Made by a program: the position numbers and the translations under genes. From NCBI GenBank assembly GCA_965230065.1, contig OZ245942.1, positions 5,394,001 through 5,458,000 of the forward strand: a stretch of DNA of 64,000 nt, given 5' to 3'. The DNA comes from G965230065 sp965230065. GTDB taxonomy: Bacteria > Bacteroidota > Bacteroidia > Cytophagales > Cyclobacteriaceae. Positions within the stretch are counted from its first letter, which is position 1. The number at the start of each line of letters is the position of its first letter. The notes beneath the pieces are model-generated. The model was not told the DNA's origin. It worked only from the letters and a program-made list of their open reading frames with translations, and searched no databases. Below are positions 25,447-34,924 of this stretch, piece by piece.

Positions 25447-25491
25447 ATTGCAGGTATTTTACGGTTACTTGCACAGTAAATTGCAGGTATT
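25447..25491. repeat. ATTGCAGGTATT duplicated spacer
   Basis: The 12-mer ATTGCAGGTATT occurs at 25447-25458 and again at 25480-25491, with TTTAC and GTAAA complements between them. It fills the gap between the DUF3098 gene and uppP and has the same repeated-word style as other spacers in this window. Confidence 0.5.
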
Positions 25492-25523
25492 GTATTATCT
25501 GCATTTTTTTTATCATTCCAATT

Positions 25524-26315
25524 ATGTCAATTTTTGAAGCCATCATTTTAGGGGTTGTTCAGGGGCTTACTGAATTTTTACCTGTGAGTAGCAGTGGGCA
25601 CATTGAACTGGGCACCGCCATTCTAAACATTCAAAGCAAAGACAATTTATTATTTTCGGTAGTTGTACATTGTGCTACAGCTCTGAGTACCATTGTCGTT
25701 TTTCGAAAAGATATTGCCCGGATTATTACAGGCGTTTTCAACCTGAAAAAAGATGAAATAAATTTTGTTGGAAAAATTTTACTTTCCATGCTTCCGGTGG
25801 GAATTATTGGCGTTGTATTCAAAGATCAGATTGAAGGGTTTTTTGGAGGAAATGTGTTGCTGGTCGGGTTCATGTTGCTCATAACAGCTTTGTTACTGGC
25901 CATGACCTATTATTCTAAAAAACAAGGCGGCCCGGTCACATACGGCAAGGCATTTCTGATAGGCATTGCACAGGCGCTGGCCATCATGCCGGGTATTTCC
26001 CGTTCCGGAGCTACCATTGCCACGGGTTTACTAATAGGGGTAGAAAAAGAAAAAGCCGCACGTTTTTCTTTTTTAATGGTGCTCATACCTATTTTGGGTG
26101 CTTCCCTGCTTGAAGTAAAAGATTTTTTTGAAGCCCCCGAAGCTCATGCCGGTTTGTCAACCCCTGCCTTAATTTTGGGGTTTTTGGCTGCGTTCATTTC
26201 CGGGTTGCTAGCATGCCAGTGGATGATAAGTATTGTAAAACAGGGAAAACTCATTTACTTTGCCATCTATTGTTTTATTATTGGTTCCATCGCCATCATT
26301 ACTGCATTATTATGA
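25524..26315 (+). CDS. uppP: Undecaprenyl-diphosphate phosphatase (BacA family)
   Basis: A 263-residue integral membrane protein of the BacA/UppP family. Signature segments are GVVQGLTEFLPVSSSGH (9-25) and ALAIMPGISRSGATIATG, the two conserved regions holding the active-site Glu, His, Ser and Arg. It dephosphorylates undecaprenyl pyrophosphate to recycle the lipid carrier for cell-wall synthesis and confers bacitracin tolerance. Its stop overlaps the truB start in ATGA. Confidence 0.96.
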   Translation: MSIFEAIILGVVQGLTEFLPVSSSGHIELGTAILNIQSKDNLLFSVVVHCATALSTIVVFRKDIARIITGVFNLKKDEINFVGKILLSMLPVGIIGVVFKDQIEGFFGGNVLLVGFMLLITALLLAMTYYSKKQGGPVTYGKAFLIGIAQALAIMPGISRSGATIATGLLIGVEKEKAARFSFLMVLIPILGASLLEVKDFFEAPEAHAGLSTPALILGFLAAFISGLLACQWMISIVKQGKLIYFAIYCFIIGSIAIITALL

Positions 26316-27055
26316 CAAACCCGGCTTCCCGGCTTCCCGGCGACCGACGACCGGCTTCTTTATGGAAGCAACAACCCCAGCCCAAAGACATTAATTTTCA
26401 GGAAGCAGGGATCATTGCGCTGGATAAACCCTACGAGTGGACTTCCTTTGATGCCGTCAAAAAAATAAGGGGAGCACTTAAAATAAAAAAAATCGGGCAT
26501 GCCGGTACATTAGACCCGCTGGCTACCGGACTGTTGATTTTGTGCACGGGTAAAATGACCAAGCAAATCAACCGTTTTCAGGAAGAAGAAAAAGAATATG
26601 AAGGCACGCTGGTACTTGGTAAAACCACTCCTTCCGTTGATTTGGAAACTGAAGTTGATAGTGAAACGCCAATTGATGAAATTACTGAAAAAATGATTCA
26701 TGATGGGGTAGGAGCGTTTCAGGGAGTAATCCAGCAAATTCCCCCTGCCCATTCTGCCGTAAAAGTAAAAGGTGAGCGGGTTTACAAAAAAGCCAGAAGG
26801 GGAGAGCAGGTAAAATTAGAACCCAGGACGGTTTTCATTAAATCCTTTGAAATCACGAAAATAAACCTGCCAGAAGTTCACTTTCGGGTAGTTTGCTCAA
26901 AAGGTACTTATATTCGCAGCTTAGTCAGGGATTTTGGAAATGCGTTGGAAGTAGGAGCTTATATGAGCGCCCTGAGAAGAACCCGGATCGGGGATATTCA
27001 CGTTAAAGACGCGTACACAATTCCTGAGTTTTTGGCACAAATAAATCGTCAATGA
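26312..27055 (+). CDS. truB: tRNA pseudouridine-55 synthase
   Basis: A 247-residue TruB. It has IIALDKPYEWTSFDAV, the catalytic Asp motif GHAGTLDPLATGLL, and IQQIPPAHSAVKVKGERVYKKAR, plus CSKGTYIRSLVRD. It makes pseudouridine at position 55 of the tRNA T-loop. I start it at ATG 26312 (MTNPASR), 4 nt overlapping uppP; a longer upstream reading would extend 99 nt into uppP. The N-terminal 25 residues are unusually Pro/Arg-rich and low in complexity. Confidence 0.95.
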   Translation: MTNPASRLPGDRRPASLWKQQPQPKDINFQEAGIIALDKPYEWTSFDAVKKIRGALKIKKIGHAGTLDPLATGLLILCTGKMTKQINRFQEEEKEYEGTLVLGKTTPSVDLETEVDSETPIDEITEKMIHDGVGAFQGVIQQIPPAHSAVKVKGERVYKKARRGEQVKLEPRTVFIKSFEITKINLPEVHFRVVCSKGTYIRSLVRDFGNALEVGAYMSALRRTRIGDIHVKDAYTIPEFLAQINRQ

Positions 27056-27056
27056 T

Positions 27057-28001
27057 ATGCAAATACACCACATTGATGTGGATAAAGATATAAAAGCACT
27101 TCATATCCCAAACGGGGCTGTGGTTACCAGTGGCACGTTTGACGGGGTGCATGTAGGACACCAAAAAATATTAGAGCGTCTCAAAGAAATTGCCAGCAAC
27201 AAAGGTGGAGAAAGCGTAGTAATTACTTTCTGGCCGCATCCACGTTTTGTATTAAACCCTGATGACCACTCTTTAAAATTATTAAGTACTTTTGAGGAAA
27301 AAGTAGCCCTGCTCAAAAACCTGGGGATAAGTCATTTGGTAAGAATTCACTTCACGCCCTCCTTTTCACAGCTGAGTTCCGATGAATTTATCAGAAAAAT
27401 TCTTATTGAAAGAATAGGCACCAAACAACTGGTAATTGGGTATAACCACCGGTTTGGACATAACCGTGAAGGAAGTTTTGAATATTTAAAAGAGCATGCC
27501 CATGAGTTTGGTTTTTCAGTAGAAGAAATCCCGGAACAAGACGTGGATGATGTGGCGGTAAGTTCAACAAAAATCCGCAAAGCGTTGGAAGAAGGTGATG
27601 TAAAAACCGCCAATGAATATTTAGGAAGGCCTTACAACATAACCGGCAAGGTAGTAAGCGGCGACCGCATCGGGCGAAGCCTTGGTTTTCCCACCGCCAA
27701 TATTCAAATTCCCGAATCTTATAAACTAATTCCGGCAGATGGGGCGTATGCGGTTCGCATAGGTTTGAAGGGCAAAAAACTGGAAGGTATGATGAATATT
27801 GGATTCCGGCCTACTGTAAGTGGAGGAAGCCAGCGTACCCTGGAAGTGCATATTTTTGACTTCAACGAAGAAATTTACGATCAAGATATCACCATTCAAT
27901 TTATCGGACTGATACGCAAGGAGATGAAGTTTGATGGGGTAGGGGCTTTGAAAAATCAGTTAGGAAATGACCGGGAGGCAGCGAAAAAGATACTTGCTTA
28001 A
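27057..28001 (+). CDS. ribF: Bifunctional riboflavin kinase / FAD synthetase
   Basis: A 314-residue RibF. The N-terminal FAD synthetase domain has GTFDGVHVGHQKIL (26-39) and ITFWPHPRFVL, and VSSTKIRKAL; the C-terminal riboflavin kinase domain (about 185-310) begins RPYNITGKVV and contains GRSLGFPTANI, with a MNIGFRPT strand. It converts riboflavin to FMN and then FAD. It starts 1 nt after truB, so truB and ribF are co-transcribed. Confidence 0.96.
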   Translation: MQIHHIDVDKDIKALHIPNGAVVTSGTFDGVHVGHQKILERLKEIASNKGGESVVITFWPHPRFVLNPDDHSLKLLSTFEEKVALLKNLGISHLVRIHFTPSFSQLSSDEFIRKILIERIGTKQLVIGYNHRFGHNREGSFEYLKEHAHEFGFSVEEIPEQDVDDVAVSSTKIRKALEEGDVKTANEYLGRPYNITGKVVSGDRIGRSLGFPTANIQIPESYKLIPADGAYAVRIGLKGKKLEGMMNIGFRPTVSGGSQRTLEVHIFDFNEEIYDQDITIQFIGLIRKEMKFDGVGALKNQLGNDREAAKKILA

Positions 28002-28018
28002 TACGAGTTTACTGGATA

Positions 28019-28050
28019 CTGGATACTAGATGCCAGCACCTAGTATCCAG
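28019..28050. terminator. Hairpin between convergent ribF and lipoprotein gene
   Basis: CTGGATACTAG (28019-28029) pairs perfectly with CTAGTATCCAG (28040-28050) over a 10-nt loop. It is embedded in repeated TACTGGA words (from 28010) and CTAGCACC words (to 28060). The two genes converge on it, so a bidirectional terminator role is likely; there is no T tract. Confidence 0.6.
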
Positions 28051-28060
28051 CAACTAGCAC

Positions 28061-28504
28061 CTACTCCTCAAGCCTGATCTCTATAATGCCTGAATCTGTG
28101 GCTCCGGAAAATACCACAGTGACAGCATCGCCGACATTTTCCAAACCGGCTTCAGCTTTTGTATAGGTAACAGAAGTATTCAAATCGTTTCCTACTGTTA
28201 CGTTTTTTTGGGTTCCTTCTAAAGGCAATAACTGTAATGCTCCATCCGGATCCCACGGTGGAACCTGATTTTTCAGTACTTCTGCAACCATTACATCACC
28301 TGGTTTCGCATTTGGAAAGTGGGCCAGAATAGTAAAGTCATCATCTGCGGTGGTTACACCCGCTGAGGTAACCTCAGAAATTCCAGTAAATATTACGTTT
28401 CCATCCTCATCATAAGGAATGTCAAAATAGGGCTGGTCTGTACATCCTATCATTAACAGAACTGAAAGGATGAATGGTATAGCTAATATGTTTTTAGTTT
28501 TCAT
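28061..28504 (-). CDS. Lipoprotein of unknown function behind susD
   Basis: A 147-residue lipoprotein: MKTKNILAIP, a hydrophobic core and a lipobox ending at Cys21 (LMIGC). The mature part is acidic and beta-rich with no motif I recognise. It starts 26 nt after susD on the same strand, so it is probably a third outer-membrane or surface component of the SusC/SusD system, comparable in position to SusE/F-type or other surface lipoproteins. Its ligand is unknown. Confidence 0.7.
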   Translation of the reverse strand: MKTKNILAIPFILSVLLMIGCTDQPYFDIPYDEDGNVIFTGISEVTSAGVTTADDDFTILAHFPNAKPGDVMVAEVLKNQVPPWDPDGALQLLPLEGTQKNVTVGNDLNTSVTYTKAEAGLENVGDAVTVVFSGATDSGIIEIRLEE

Positions 28505-28530
28505 ATTTTTTCAATTTTTATGTCTACGGT

Positions 28531-30150
28531 TTATTCTCCCTCACCACTGGTTTGTACTGGCAAATACCCAAAATTCTGCTGGATTACCCCATTATTAATC
28601 ATTTCATCACCAGGAATGGGAGATAATAAATGCTGGGGTGTAAAAGCAAAGTTGAAAATTTGAGGCTGATGACCAATGAAATTCTGAATGTTTGAAATTT
28701 CTCCATCACCATACACAAGGCATTTTCTGGTACGCCGTTGGTCCCAGAGCATTTTATTTTCAAACACTAATTCCCAGGCACGCTCGCTCAAAATATCTTT
28801 GAGTGTTACGTCAGTGAGGGGGTCTAACCCGGCCCGTGCCCTTACTTCATTTATGCCTTTCGTAACCTCTGTAGAGGTTTCTCCCAATGCCCAGTTTACT
28901 TCAGTAAGCATTAACAAAATATCAGCATACCGATAATGCGACCAGTTTAATCCAGAACCATTTACCGATTTTACTGCGGCTTCATCGTAATATTTGAACA
29001 AATGTGGAGGCGAAAACCGCACAGTATCCGTTACATCGTCAATATTGGTGTCCCATGTAAAGAACATTTGCCGCTCCATGGCGCGTTTGTCAGTGGAGCC
29101 ATAAGAATTGTAATAGTGTTCAGCAGGTACAAATGACCCGTTTTCATCAGATTTAGAAATTTTGGTCAATAACGGTAAAGAAGGTTGAACTATGTCATTA
29201 AAAAAATCTCCTGCATCAGATGAATGCTGTACCTGAAAGATGGCTTCCCCCTGATTGTTCATAGCCGGATCATGCAAATCATCATAAGTTCCCAGAGAAT
29301 ATTTACCGTACAAGGCATCAAGTTGCTCCTTAGCTTTTTGTAAAAATGTCCTGGCACTTCCACCACTCACAGGATACTCCTGCATGGACCAGGCTCCCTC
29401 TTTACACCAGTCTTTCTGAGGGTCGGTTTCTACTTCCTGATAGGGATATCCGGATACCGTAAGGTACACATCAGCTAAAATAGCTCTTACTACATCTTCT
29501 GTTACCCGTCCGTTGGGTGATTTCCCGGCAGGAACAACTCCCAAAGCATATTCAAGGTCTGGAATAATAACCTCATCGTAAATCTGCTTGAGACTGGTGC
29601 GTGGCATCTCAGCTTCACTCACATTCGCAAGAGGTTCGGTGATCAACACGGCATCGCCCCAATATCGCACAATACAAAAATAATAGAATGCCCGTAAGGC
29701 CCGGGCTTCTCCCATATATTGAGCCAACGTTGATTCCGGAAGTTGTACATTTGGAAGCAACTCAATTGCCTGATTTGCATCCTGTACACCTCTATACCAA
29801 TTACTCCATTGATTATTGAAATTATCAAGCAGGTTTCCAGTCACCTGATTCGTTGCGTATTTATCAAATTGGGCATGTGGCTCACCAGTATATGCACCAC
29901 CGGTGGGGAACTCTAAAGTGTTGGGTAATCTGTTTCCCCAGTCCCTGGCATCTCCGGTCCATTCAACCAGCATTCTGTAAGCCCCAACGGCTAAAGGCTC
30001 CCCGTACTCTGCGGCAGTCAAATCAGCTTCAGCCGTAAGTTCGTTGGAGGGTACCTCCTCCAAAAATTCTTCACATCCACTCAGGGTAGTAAAGAATACC
30101 ACCACAAATAGGATTGATCTTAATACGATATTATTTGTTATGTATTTCAT
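28531..30150 (-). CDS. SusD/RagB-family outer-membrane lipoprotein
   Basis: A 539-residue SusD-like nutrient-binding lipoprotein. The start at 30150 (MKYITNNI) gives a lipobox ending at Cys26 (LSGC) followed by EEFLEEVPSNE, typical of SusD. TPR-like helices around ARALRAFYYFCIVRYWGDAVLI and the C-terminal RYADILLMLTEVNWALGE and ERAWELVFENKMLWDQRRT match the family. It forms the lid on the SusC channel. It begins 19 nt after susC. Confidence 0.94.
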   Translation of the reverse strand: MKYITNNIVLRSILFVVVFFTTLSGCEEFLEEVPSNELTAEADLTAAEYGEPLAVGAYRMLVEWTGDARDWGNRLPNTLEFPTGGAYTGEPHAQFDKYATNQVTGNLLDNFNNQWSNWYRGVQDANQAIELLPNVQLPESTLAQYMGEARALRAFYYFCIVRYWGDAVLITEPLANVSEAEMPRTSLKQIYDEVIIPDLEYALGVVPAGKSPNGRVTEDVVRAILADVYLTVSGYPYQEVETDPQKDWCKEGAWSMQEYPVSGGSARTFLQKAKEQLDALYGKYSLGTYDDLHDPAMNNQGEAIFQVQHSSDAGDFFNDIVQPSLPLLTKISKSDENGSFVPAEHYYNSYGSTDKRAMERQMFFTWDTNIDDVTDTVRFSPPHLFKYYDEAAVKSVNGSGLNWSHYRYADILLMLTEVNWALGETSTEVTKGINEVRARAGLDPLTDVTLKDILSERAWELVFENKMLWDQRRTRKCLVYGDGEISNIQNFIGHQPQIFNFAFTPQHLLSPIPGDEMINNGVIQQNFGYLPVQTSGEGE

Positions 30151-30169
30151 AGCATAAATTCTTTTGAAA

Positions 30170-33100
30170 TTAGAAACTAACATTAACCCCTAGAATGAAG
30201 TTTGTAGGATTTGGATATTGATACTTGTCAATATTTTGGATATTATCCCGCGCCTTATCCAGTGAACTACCTTCAGGGTCATACCCTTCCATTTCAATGG
30301 CGGTAAGCAGGAAGAAATTTTCCATTGCGTAATAAACCCGCAAACTGTTAATCCCAATTACATCAGAAAACGTATAGCCTATAGATGCTGACTGCCCTCT
30401 GATAAATGCTGCATTATACATCTGGTGGGTGTCAGTGAATGAGTCATAGCGGGCACCTGCGTTTCCAGCTCGAACCTGAGCTACGATCGTACCTTCCTGA
30501 TGGTCCGGACGCCATGCATCCAACACTCTGTTTACCATCCCTGATACAAATTGACGGTCTTCTGCAGACTCATGCACGATGGCTTTATCCACTCCACCTA
30601 CATATTGTATAGTAATGTTGGCATCAAAATTCTTATACCTGAATGTATTGATGAAACCACCGAAAACTTTAGGGTAAGAACGACCAATGATATCACCATC
30701 AGAAATCAATTCAATCTTTCCGTCCTGGTTTACATCTTCAAACTTCAAATCGCCAGGCACCCTGCCGTAGCGGGCAGCCAGTGCAGCTTCATCAGTGCCA
30801 TATACGCCCATACGGTTAAGCCCGAAGAAAGAGCCTATGGGTTCTCCAATTCTATAAACTGAGGTAGCATTACCTGCACCGGTATCCACGTAAACATCCG
30901 CGCCAGTAGGACCAAGTTCCTTGATCTCATTTTTATTGGCAGACAATGTCAGGCGTGTATCCCATGAAAAATCATTCCTCAGGATATTGGTAGTGGATAT
31001 GTCCAATTCTATCCCGGTGTTTTCTACCGCTCCGAAGTTTACGAAAGCACTACCCGGTGCGGTAGACTCTGGTAATGGCAGATTAAACAACATGTCGTTC
31101 GTTCTTTTATGGTAGTAGTCAGCTACAATATTAACCCTGTTGTTGAAAAGGCCAATATCAAGCCCTATATCCCATTGAGTGGTTGTTTCCCATTTTAAGT
31201 CAGGGTTACCGGTAGAGCCGGGATAAAAACCTGCTTGCCTGCCATCACCAAACATAACGTTGGCGGTATTGATATACCTTTGGGTTACAAAGCTACCAAT
31301 CTCCTGGTTACCTGTCTGACCGGCACTGGCACGTAGTTTAAGATTAGAGACCACGCTGTTGCCAGCCATGAAATCTTCATTGGAAATTCTCCAGCCCGCC
31401 CCTACAGATGGGAAGAAAGCGTATTTATTGTTCGGGCCAAACTTTGAAGATCCGTCAATACGACCCGTTGCCGTAATCATATATTTGTCATTATAAGCAT
31501 AGTTGACACGTGCAAAGTAGGAGTTCAGTGCACTTCTTTGATTGGCAGAATGGGCTTGTGGCGTATTCGTACCAGCATTTAAATTATTGTAACTATAGAA
31601 ATTTGATGGGAAATTATAGGCTCTCGCTTCTACCCAATCATAGGTTGTTTCCTGCCATGAGAGCCCTACCATACCGGAAAATGAATGATCTCCTATAATT
31701 TTGTTGTAATTAAAGTAGTTTTCATTTTGCCAATAAAACCACCTGGCATTACTTCCCCTGGCATCTGAAGTCCTGGTTCCCTGGAAGTCCCCGTTAAACC
31801 ATCGGCTGTCTTCACTTCTGTTATCTATGGAGAGGTTTGTCTTAAAACTTAAATCATCAGTAATTTGAACATTAAAAACTATCCCTCCGGTAAACTGTGT
31901 GTTAAGATAGTAACCGTCTCTCTGATCCATCGTATACACTATATTTCTCCAGTTCTCTCCAACAGGAAAGTCTCTTCCTGTGCTCCAGTTACCTGCATAA
32001 ATACCAAATACATCAGGATCGTTAGGATATTTTGTGGGTAAAATTGGCCAGGTCTCTGAGACCGTTCTAAGTTGATCATCCCCTCTTGCACTTTTGGCCC
32101 TGGAATACAATATGTTTGCGCTTACACCCAGCCATTTGCTCACTTCAATATCGGTTGAAAATCTGGCATTGGCACGCTTGTAGTAAGATTCCATCAACAA
32201 ACCTTCCTGATCAACGTACCCCAAACCGAGTGAGAATTTTGCGATTTCCGAACCTCCACTCACATCAACATAATGGTCTTGGGAGATGGAATTATCAAAT
32301 GCTATATCTTCCCAATTTGAATAATACCTTGGTTGGTAATAGTTTCCGTCATTCCCAACCAGATCCAAAAAATAATCCCCTTGCTGAACCTGCTCAAACA
32401 AGTGGGGCATTTCAGACCAGGAAGCGCCTGTTCCTTCCCCTCCTCTAAAATCTTTTGACTTATCCAGCGTGCCATACTTAGGCGTGTTGGTGAAAGCCTG
32501 CTCATAGAGATAGAAAAACTGGTCAGTATTCACCGTATAATTATGTCTTTGCATGGTTCCCAGGGTGGCTGAACCGTTATAATTAACTTTTACATCGCCA
32601 ACCTCGCCCCGTTTGGTAGTGATGATGATAACGCCGTTGGCTCCACGGGTACCATAAATTGCAGTGGCCGAAGCATCTTTCAGAATATCCATGGTTAAAA
32701 TATCTTGCGGGTTAATGTTTTGCAGGGCATTATTCACACCCACAATACCATCCACTACAAAAAGAGGATCACTGTTTGAGTTGATTGAGTTAGTTCCCCT
32801 AATGCGAATTTTCGGATTGGAGCCGGGATAACCAGCACCCTGCCTGATTACCTGAACCCCTGATACTTTGCTTTGTAGGGCTTGTCCAAGGTTAACAACA
32901 GGTCTGTCCACGAGTTCTTCTGGTGTTACACTAGAAACAGAGCCCGTAACATCACTTTTTCTCATGGTTCCATAACCGACCACCACAATTTCTTCCAGAC
33001 TTTGAACATCCTCTTCCAGATCCAGGTCAATGGTTGTTCTTCCATTGATTGGTACTTCCACTGTTAAATAGCCGATAGAAGAAAATACAAGTGTTGTTAC

Positions 33101-33700
33101 TTCATCGCTAACCGTCAAACGATAGTTCCCATTTAAATCAGTTACTGTACCTACGGTAGTGCCTTTGGCAAGTACGTTTACCCCGGGCAGGCCTCCGTCA
33201 TCCGCTGCCGAAGTTACCTGCCCGCTGATGGTTTGATCCATAATATCCAGGTGGTAACTATAATCAGGGGAGTTAAATCTATTTAATGAAGCCTGATTTT
33301 CTTGTTTCATAAAAGATCCCATTGGAGCAATTTTATTGCTGGGGATTTTTACAGGTGTTTCATCTTTTATAATCAAATAGTAATGATCATCAAGCTTTCT
33401 GTATTTCAGGTCAAGTGGTTCTAGTAGCTTTTTCAGGGCTGCTTGTAAATCTTCCTGCTCAAAATCTTCCTGAAAATCTGAAAGTTTAGCTTCACGGATA
33501 GTTTGGGTTTCATAATGGAAAGAAACCTTAAACTTTTTTTCAAGTTGTTGTAAAGCATCTTCAACGGTGTTTGCCGGGCGTTGTATTGCATTTGCAAATA
33601 CTGAATGGTTGTCTAGCGACTGGCCATAGCCGACGTTACACAAACCAAGGAGCACCAGGTAGGCCACCGGGGTCAATAACATTTTTAAAAAATTTTTCAT
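30170..33700 (-). CDS. SusC/RagA TonB-dependent receptor with STN signalling domain
   Basis: A 1176-residue outer-membrane transporter. In order: signal peptide (to about residue 26), STN/secretin-TonB N-terminal domain (about 45-110), carboxypeptidase-like beta domain (about 157-240, SGQVTSAADDGGLPGVNV), plug domain (about 245-365, with VVVGYGTMRKSDVTGSVSSV and the family TATAIYGTRGANGVIIITTK-like segment), then the 22-strand barrel. The STN domain implies signalling to the FecR anti-sigma encoded just upstream. Substrate is unknown; no glycosidase or protease lies in the locus. Confidence 0.95.
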   Translation of the reverse strand: MKNFLKMLLTPVAYLVLLGLCNVGYGQSLDNHSVFANAIQRPANTVEDALQQLEKKFKVSFHYETQTIREAKLSDFQEDFEQEDLQAALKKLLEPLDLKYRKLDDHYYLIIKDETPVKIPSNKIAPMGSFMKQENQASLNRFNSPDYSYHLDIMDQTISGQVTSAADDGGLPGVNVLAKGTTVGTVTDLNGNYRLTVSDEVTTLVFSSIGYLTVEVPINGRTTIDLDLEEDVQSLEEIVVVGYGTMRKSDVTGSVSSVTPEELVDRPVVNLGQALQSKVSGVQVIRQGAGYPGSNPKIRIRGTNSINSNSDPLFVVDGIVGVNNALQNINPQDILTMDILKDASATAIYGTRGANGVIIITTKRGEVGDVKVNYNGSATLGTMQRHNYTVNTDQFFYLYEQAFTNTPKYGTLDKSKDFRGGEGTGASWSEMPHLFEQVQQGDYFLDLVGNDGNYYQPRYYSNWEDIAFDNSISQDHYVDVSGGSEIAKFSLGLGYVDQEGLLMESYYKRANARFSTDIEVSKWLGVSANILYSRAKSARGDDQLRTVSETWPILPTKYPNDPDVFGIYAGNWSTGRDFPVGENWRNIVYTMDQRDGYYLNTQFTGGIVFNVQITDDLSFKTNLSIDNRSEDSRWFNGDFQGTRTSDARGSNARWFYWQNENYFNYNKIIGDHSFSGMVGLSWQETTYDWVEARAYNFPSNFYSYNNLNAGTNTPQAHSANQRSALNSYFARVNYAYNDKYMITATGRIDGSSKFGPNNKYAFFPSVGAGWRISNEDFMAGNSVVSNLKLRASAGQTGNQEIGSFVTQRYINTANVMFGDGRQAGFYPGSTGNPDLKWETTTQWDIGLDIGLFNNRVNIVADYYHKRTNDMLFNLPLPESTAPGSAFVNFGAVENTGIELDISTTNILRNDFSWDTRLTLSANKNEIKELGPTGADVYVDTGAGNATSVYRIGEPIGSFFGLNRMGVYGTDEAALAARYGRVPGDLKFEDVNQDGKIELISDGDIIGRSYPKVFGGFINTFRYKNFDANITIQYVGGVDKAIVHESAEDRQFVSGMVNRVLDAWRPDHQEGTIVAQVRAGNAGARYDSFTDTHQMYNAAFIRGQSASIGYTFSDVIGINSLRVYYAMENFFLLTAIEMEGYDPEGSSLDKARDNIQNIDKYQYPNPTNFILGVNVSF

Positions 33701-33773
33701 AGGTTTTTAGGTTAGTTTTTTACAAAAATTGATGTCTGAGAGGTGTAGCTGTTTGCTTGTTACATAGGCAATT

Positions 33774-34793
33774 TCATTTTAAGGTGAATACATTTTCATG
33801 ACGTTCCATTTCAAGTTTTAAAACCGATGAAATAACGGTAAGAATCGTATTGGGATCAGGCTGCTTAAAAGTGCCTCTATATCGGCGTTTGACTATTTCA
33901 GGGTTCTCTAATTTTACTTTTATGTCATAATTGTCTTCTAATATTTCAATAATTTCTCGTATGGGAGTATCATCAAATACAAGCTTCTGTTGTTTCCAGG
34001 CTGTGTATACATCAGTGTTTACATTTTCTTTTAATATTGCTTTTTTTTTGGGTGTGTATATAGCCATTTCTCCAGGCATCATTGTGATGGGGTGTTCACC
34101 GAGGATTTTATTGAGATTGAGGCGTACACTTCCTTCAGTAAGCAACACTTTGGTGCCGCTTCTGCGGGTATTCACATTAAACCGGGTACCCAATACTTCC
34201 ACTTCAAGGTCCTCGGTGTGAACGATGAACTTCTTAGCTTTTCCTTCATGGTTTCTAAGTTTAGTTATCTCAAAAAAAGCTTCTCCCTGCATCCATACTT
34301 CTCTTGACTGTGTATTGAAATTTGTGCTATCAAAAGAAAGCTTTGAATTGGCATTCAGTGTAACCAATGAACCATCGGGCAATAATATTTCATGGGTTTC
34401 GCCATACTCAGTTTGGTAGGTAACAAGAGTGCTTTCCGGGGTATATTGCCATAATCCAATAGTAAAAAAGAGTATTACAGCTATGGAAGCTGCGGCAGCA
34501 TACCATAAGGTTTTCCTTTTTTTGTGGAGCTTAATGGATGTTACAATTGCTTGTTGATCTGCTTTGGAATCAATTTGTTGCCATAAGTTATTGATTTCCT
34601 TCTCTGACATTTGATAGCTGGCCCTGGGGAGTTCTTCTAATAATGATTTGGCCTTCTCTACCAATGCATATCTTTCAGGGTGTGCATCTAAAAAGGCTTT
34701 CCATTGTGCTTTTGCTATAGGGTCCTGATGTAAAACCCATTTTCTAAAAGAAGGATCGAGTACAAAATCTTCTACTGTATTAAAGTGGTTCAT
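33774..34793 (-). CDS. FecR-family anti-sigma factor
   Basis: A 339-residue FecR protein with a cytoplasmic N-terminal region, one membrane helix near residues 90-110 (AAAASIAVILFFTIGLW), a periplasmic FecR domain (LLPDGSLVTLNANSKLSF, GEAFFEI, VLGTRFNV, LTEGSVRL) and a C-terminal DUF4974 domain (VFDDTPIREIIEILEDNYDIKV). It probably binds the SusC STN domain and controls the ECF sigma factor encoded 131 nt upstream on the same strand. The set is a trans-envelope regulatory relay. Confidence 0.94.
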   Translation of the reverse strand: MNHFNTVEDFVLDPSFRKWVLHQDPIAKAQWKAFLDAHPERYALVEKAKSLLEELPRASYQMSEKEINNLWQQIDSKADQQAIVTSIKLHKKRKTLWYAAAASIAVILFFTIGLWQYTPESTLVTYQTEYGETHEILLPDGSLVTLNANSKLSFDSTNFNTQSREVWMQGEAFFEITKLRNHEGKAKKFIVHTEDLEVEVLGTRFNVNTRRSGTKVLLTEGSVRLNLNKILGEHPITMMPGEMAIYTPKKKAILKENVNTDVYTAWKQQKLVFDDTPIREIIEILEDNYDIKVKLENPEIVKRRYRGTFKQPDPNTILTVISSVLKLEMERHENVFTLK

Positions 34794-34924
34794 AAATCAG
34801 GTGCTTATGACATCTTTAATACTAAAAGGAAGCTGAAAAAAAATCTATACGTTTTTTATTGACTTTTTTTCAATAAGGATGAGCTACCAGGCCAAGGTAG
34901 TATATTAAGTGAATGGTAATCAGG

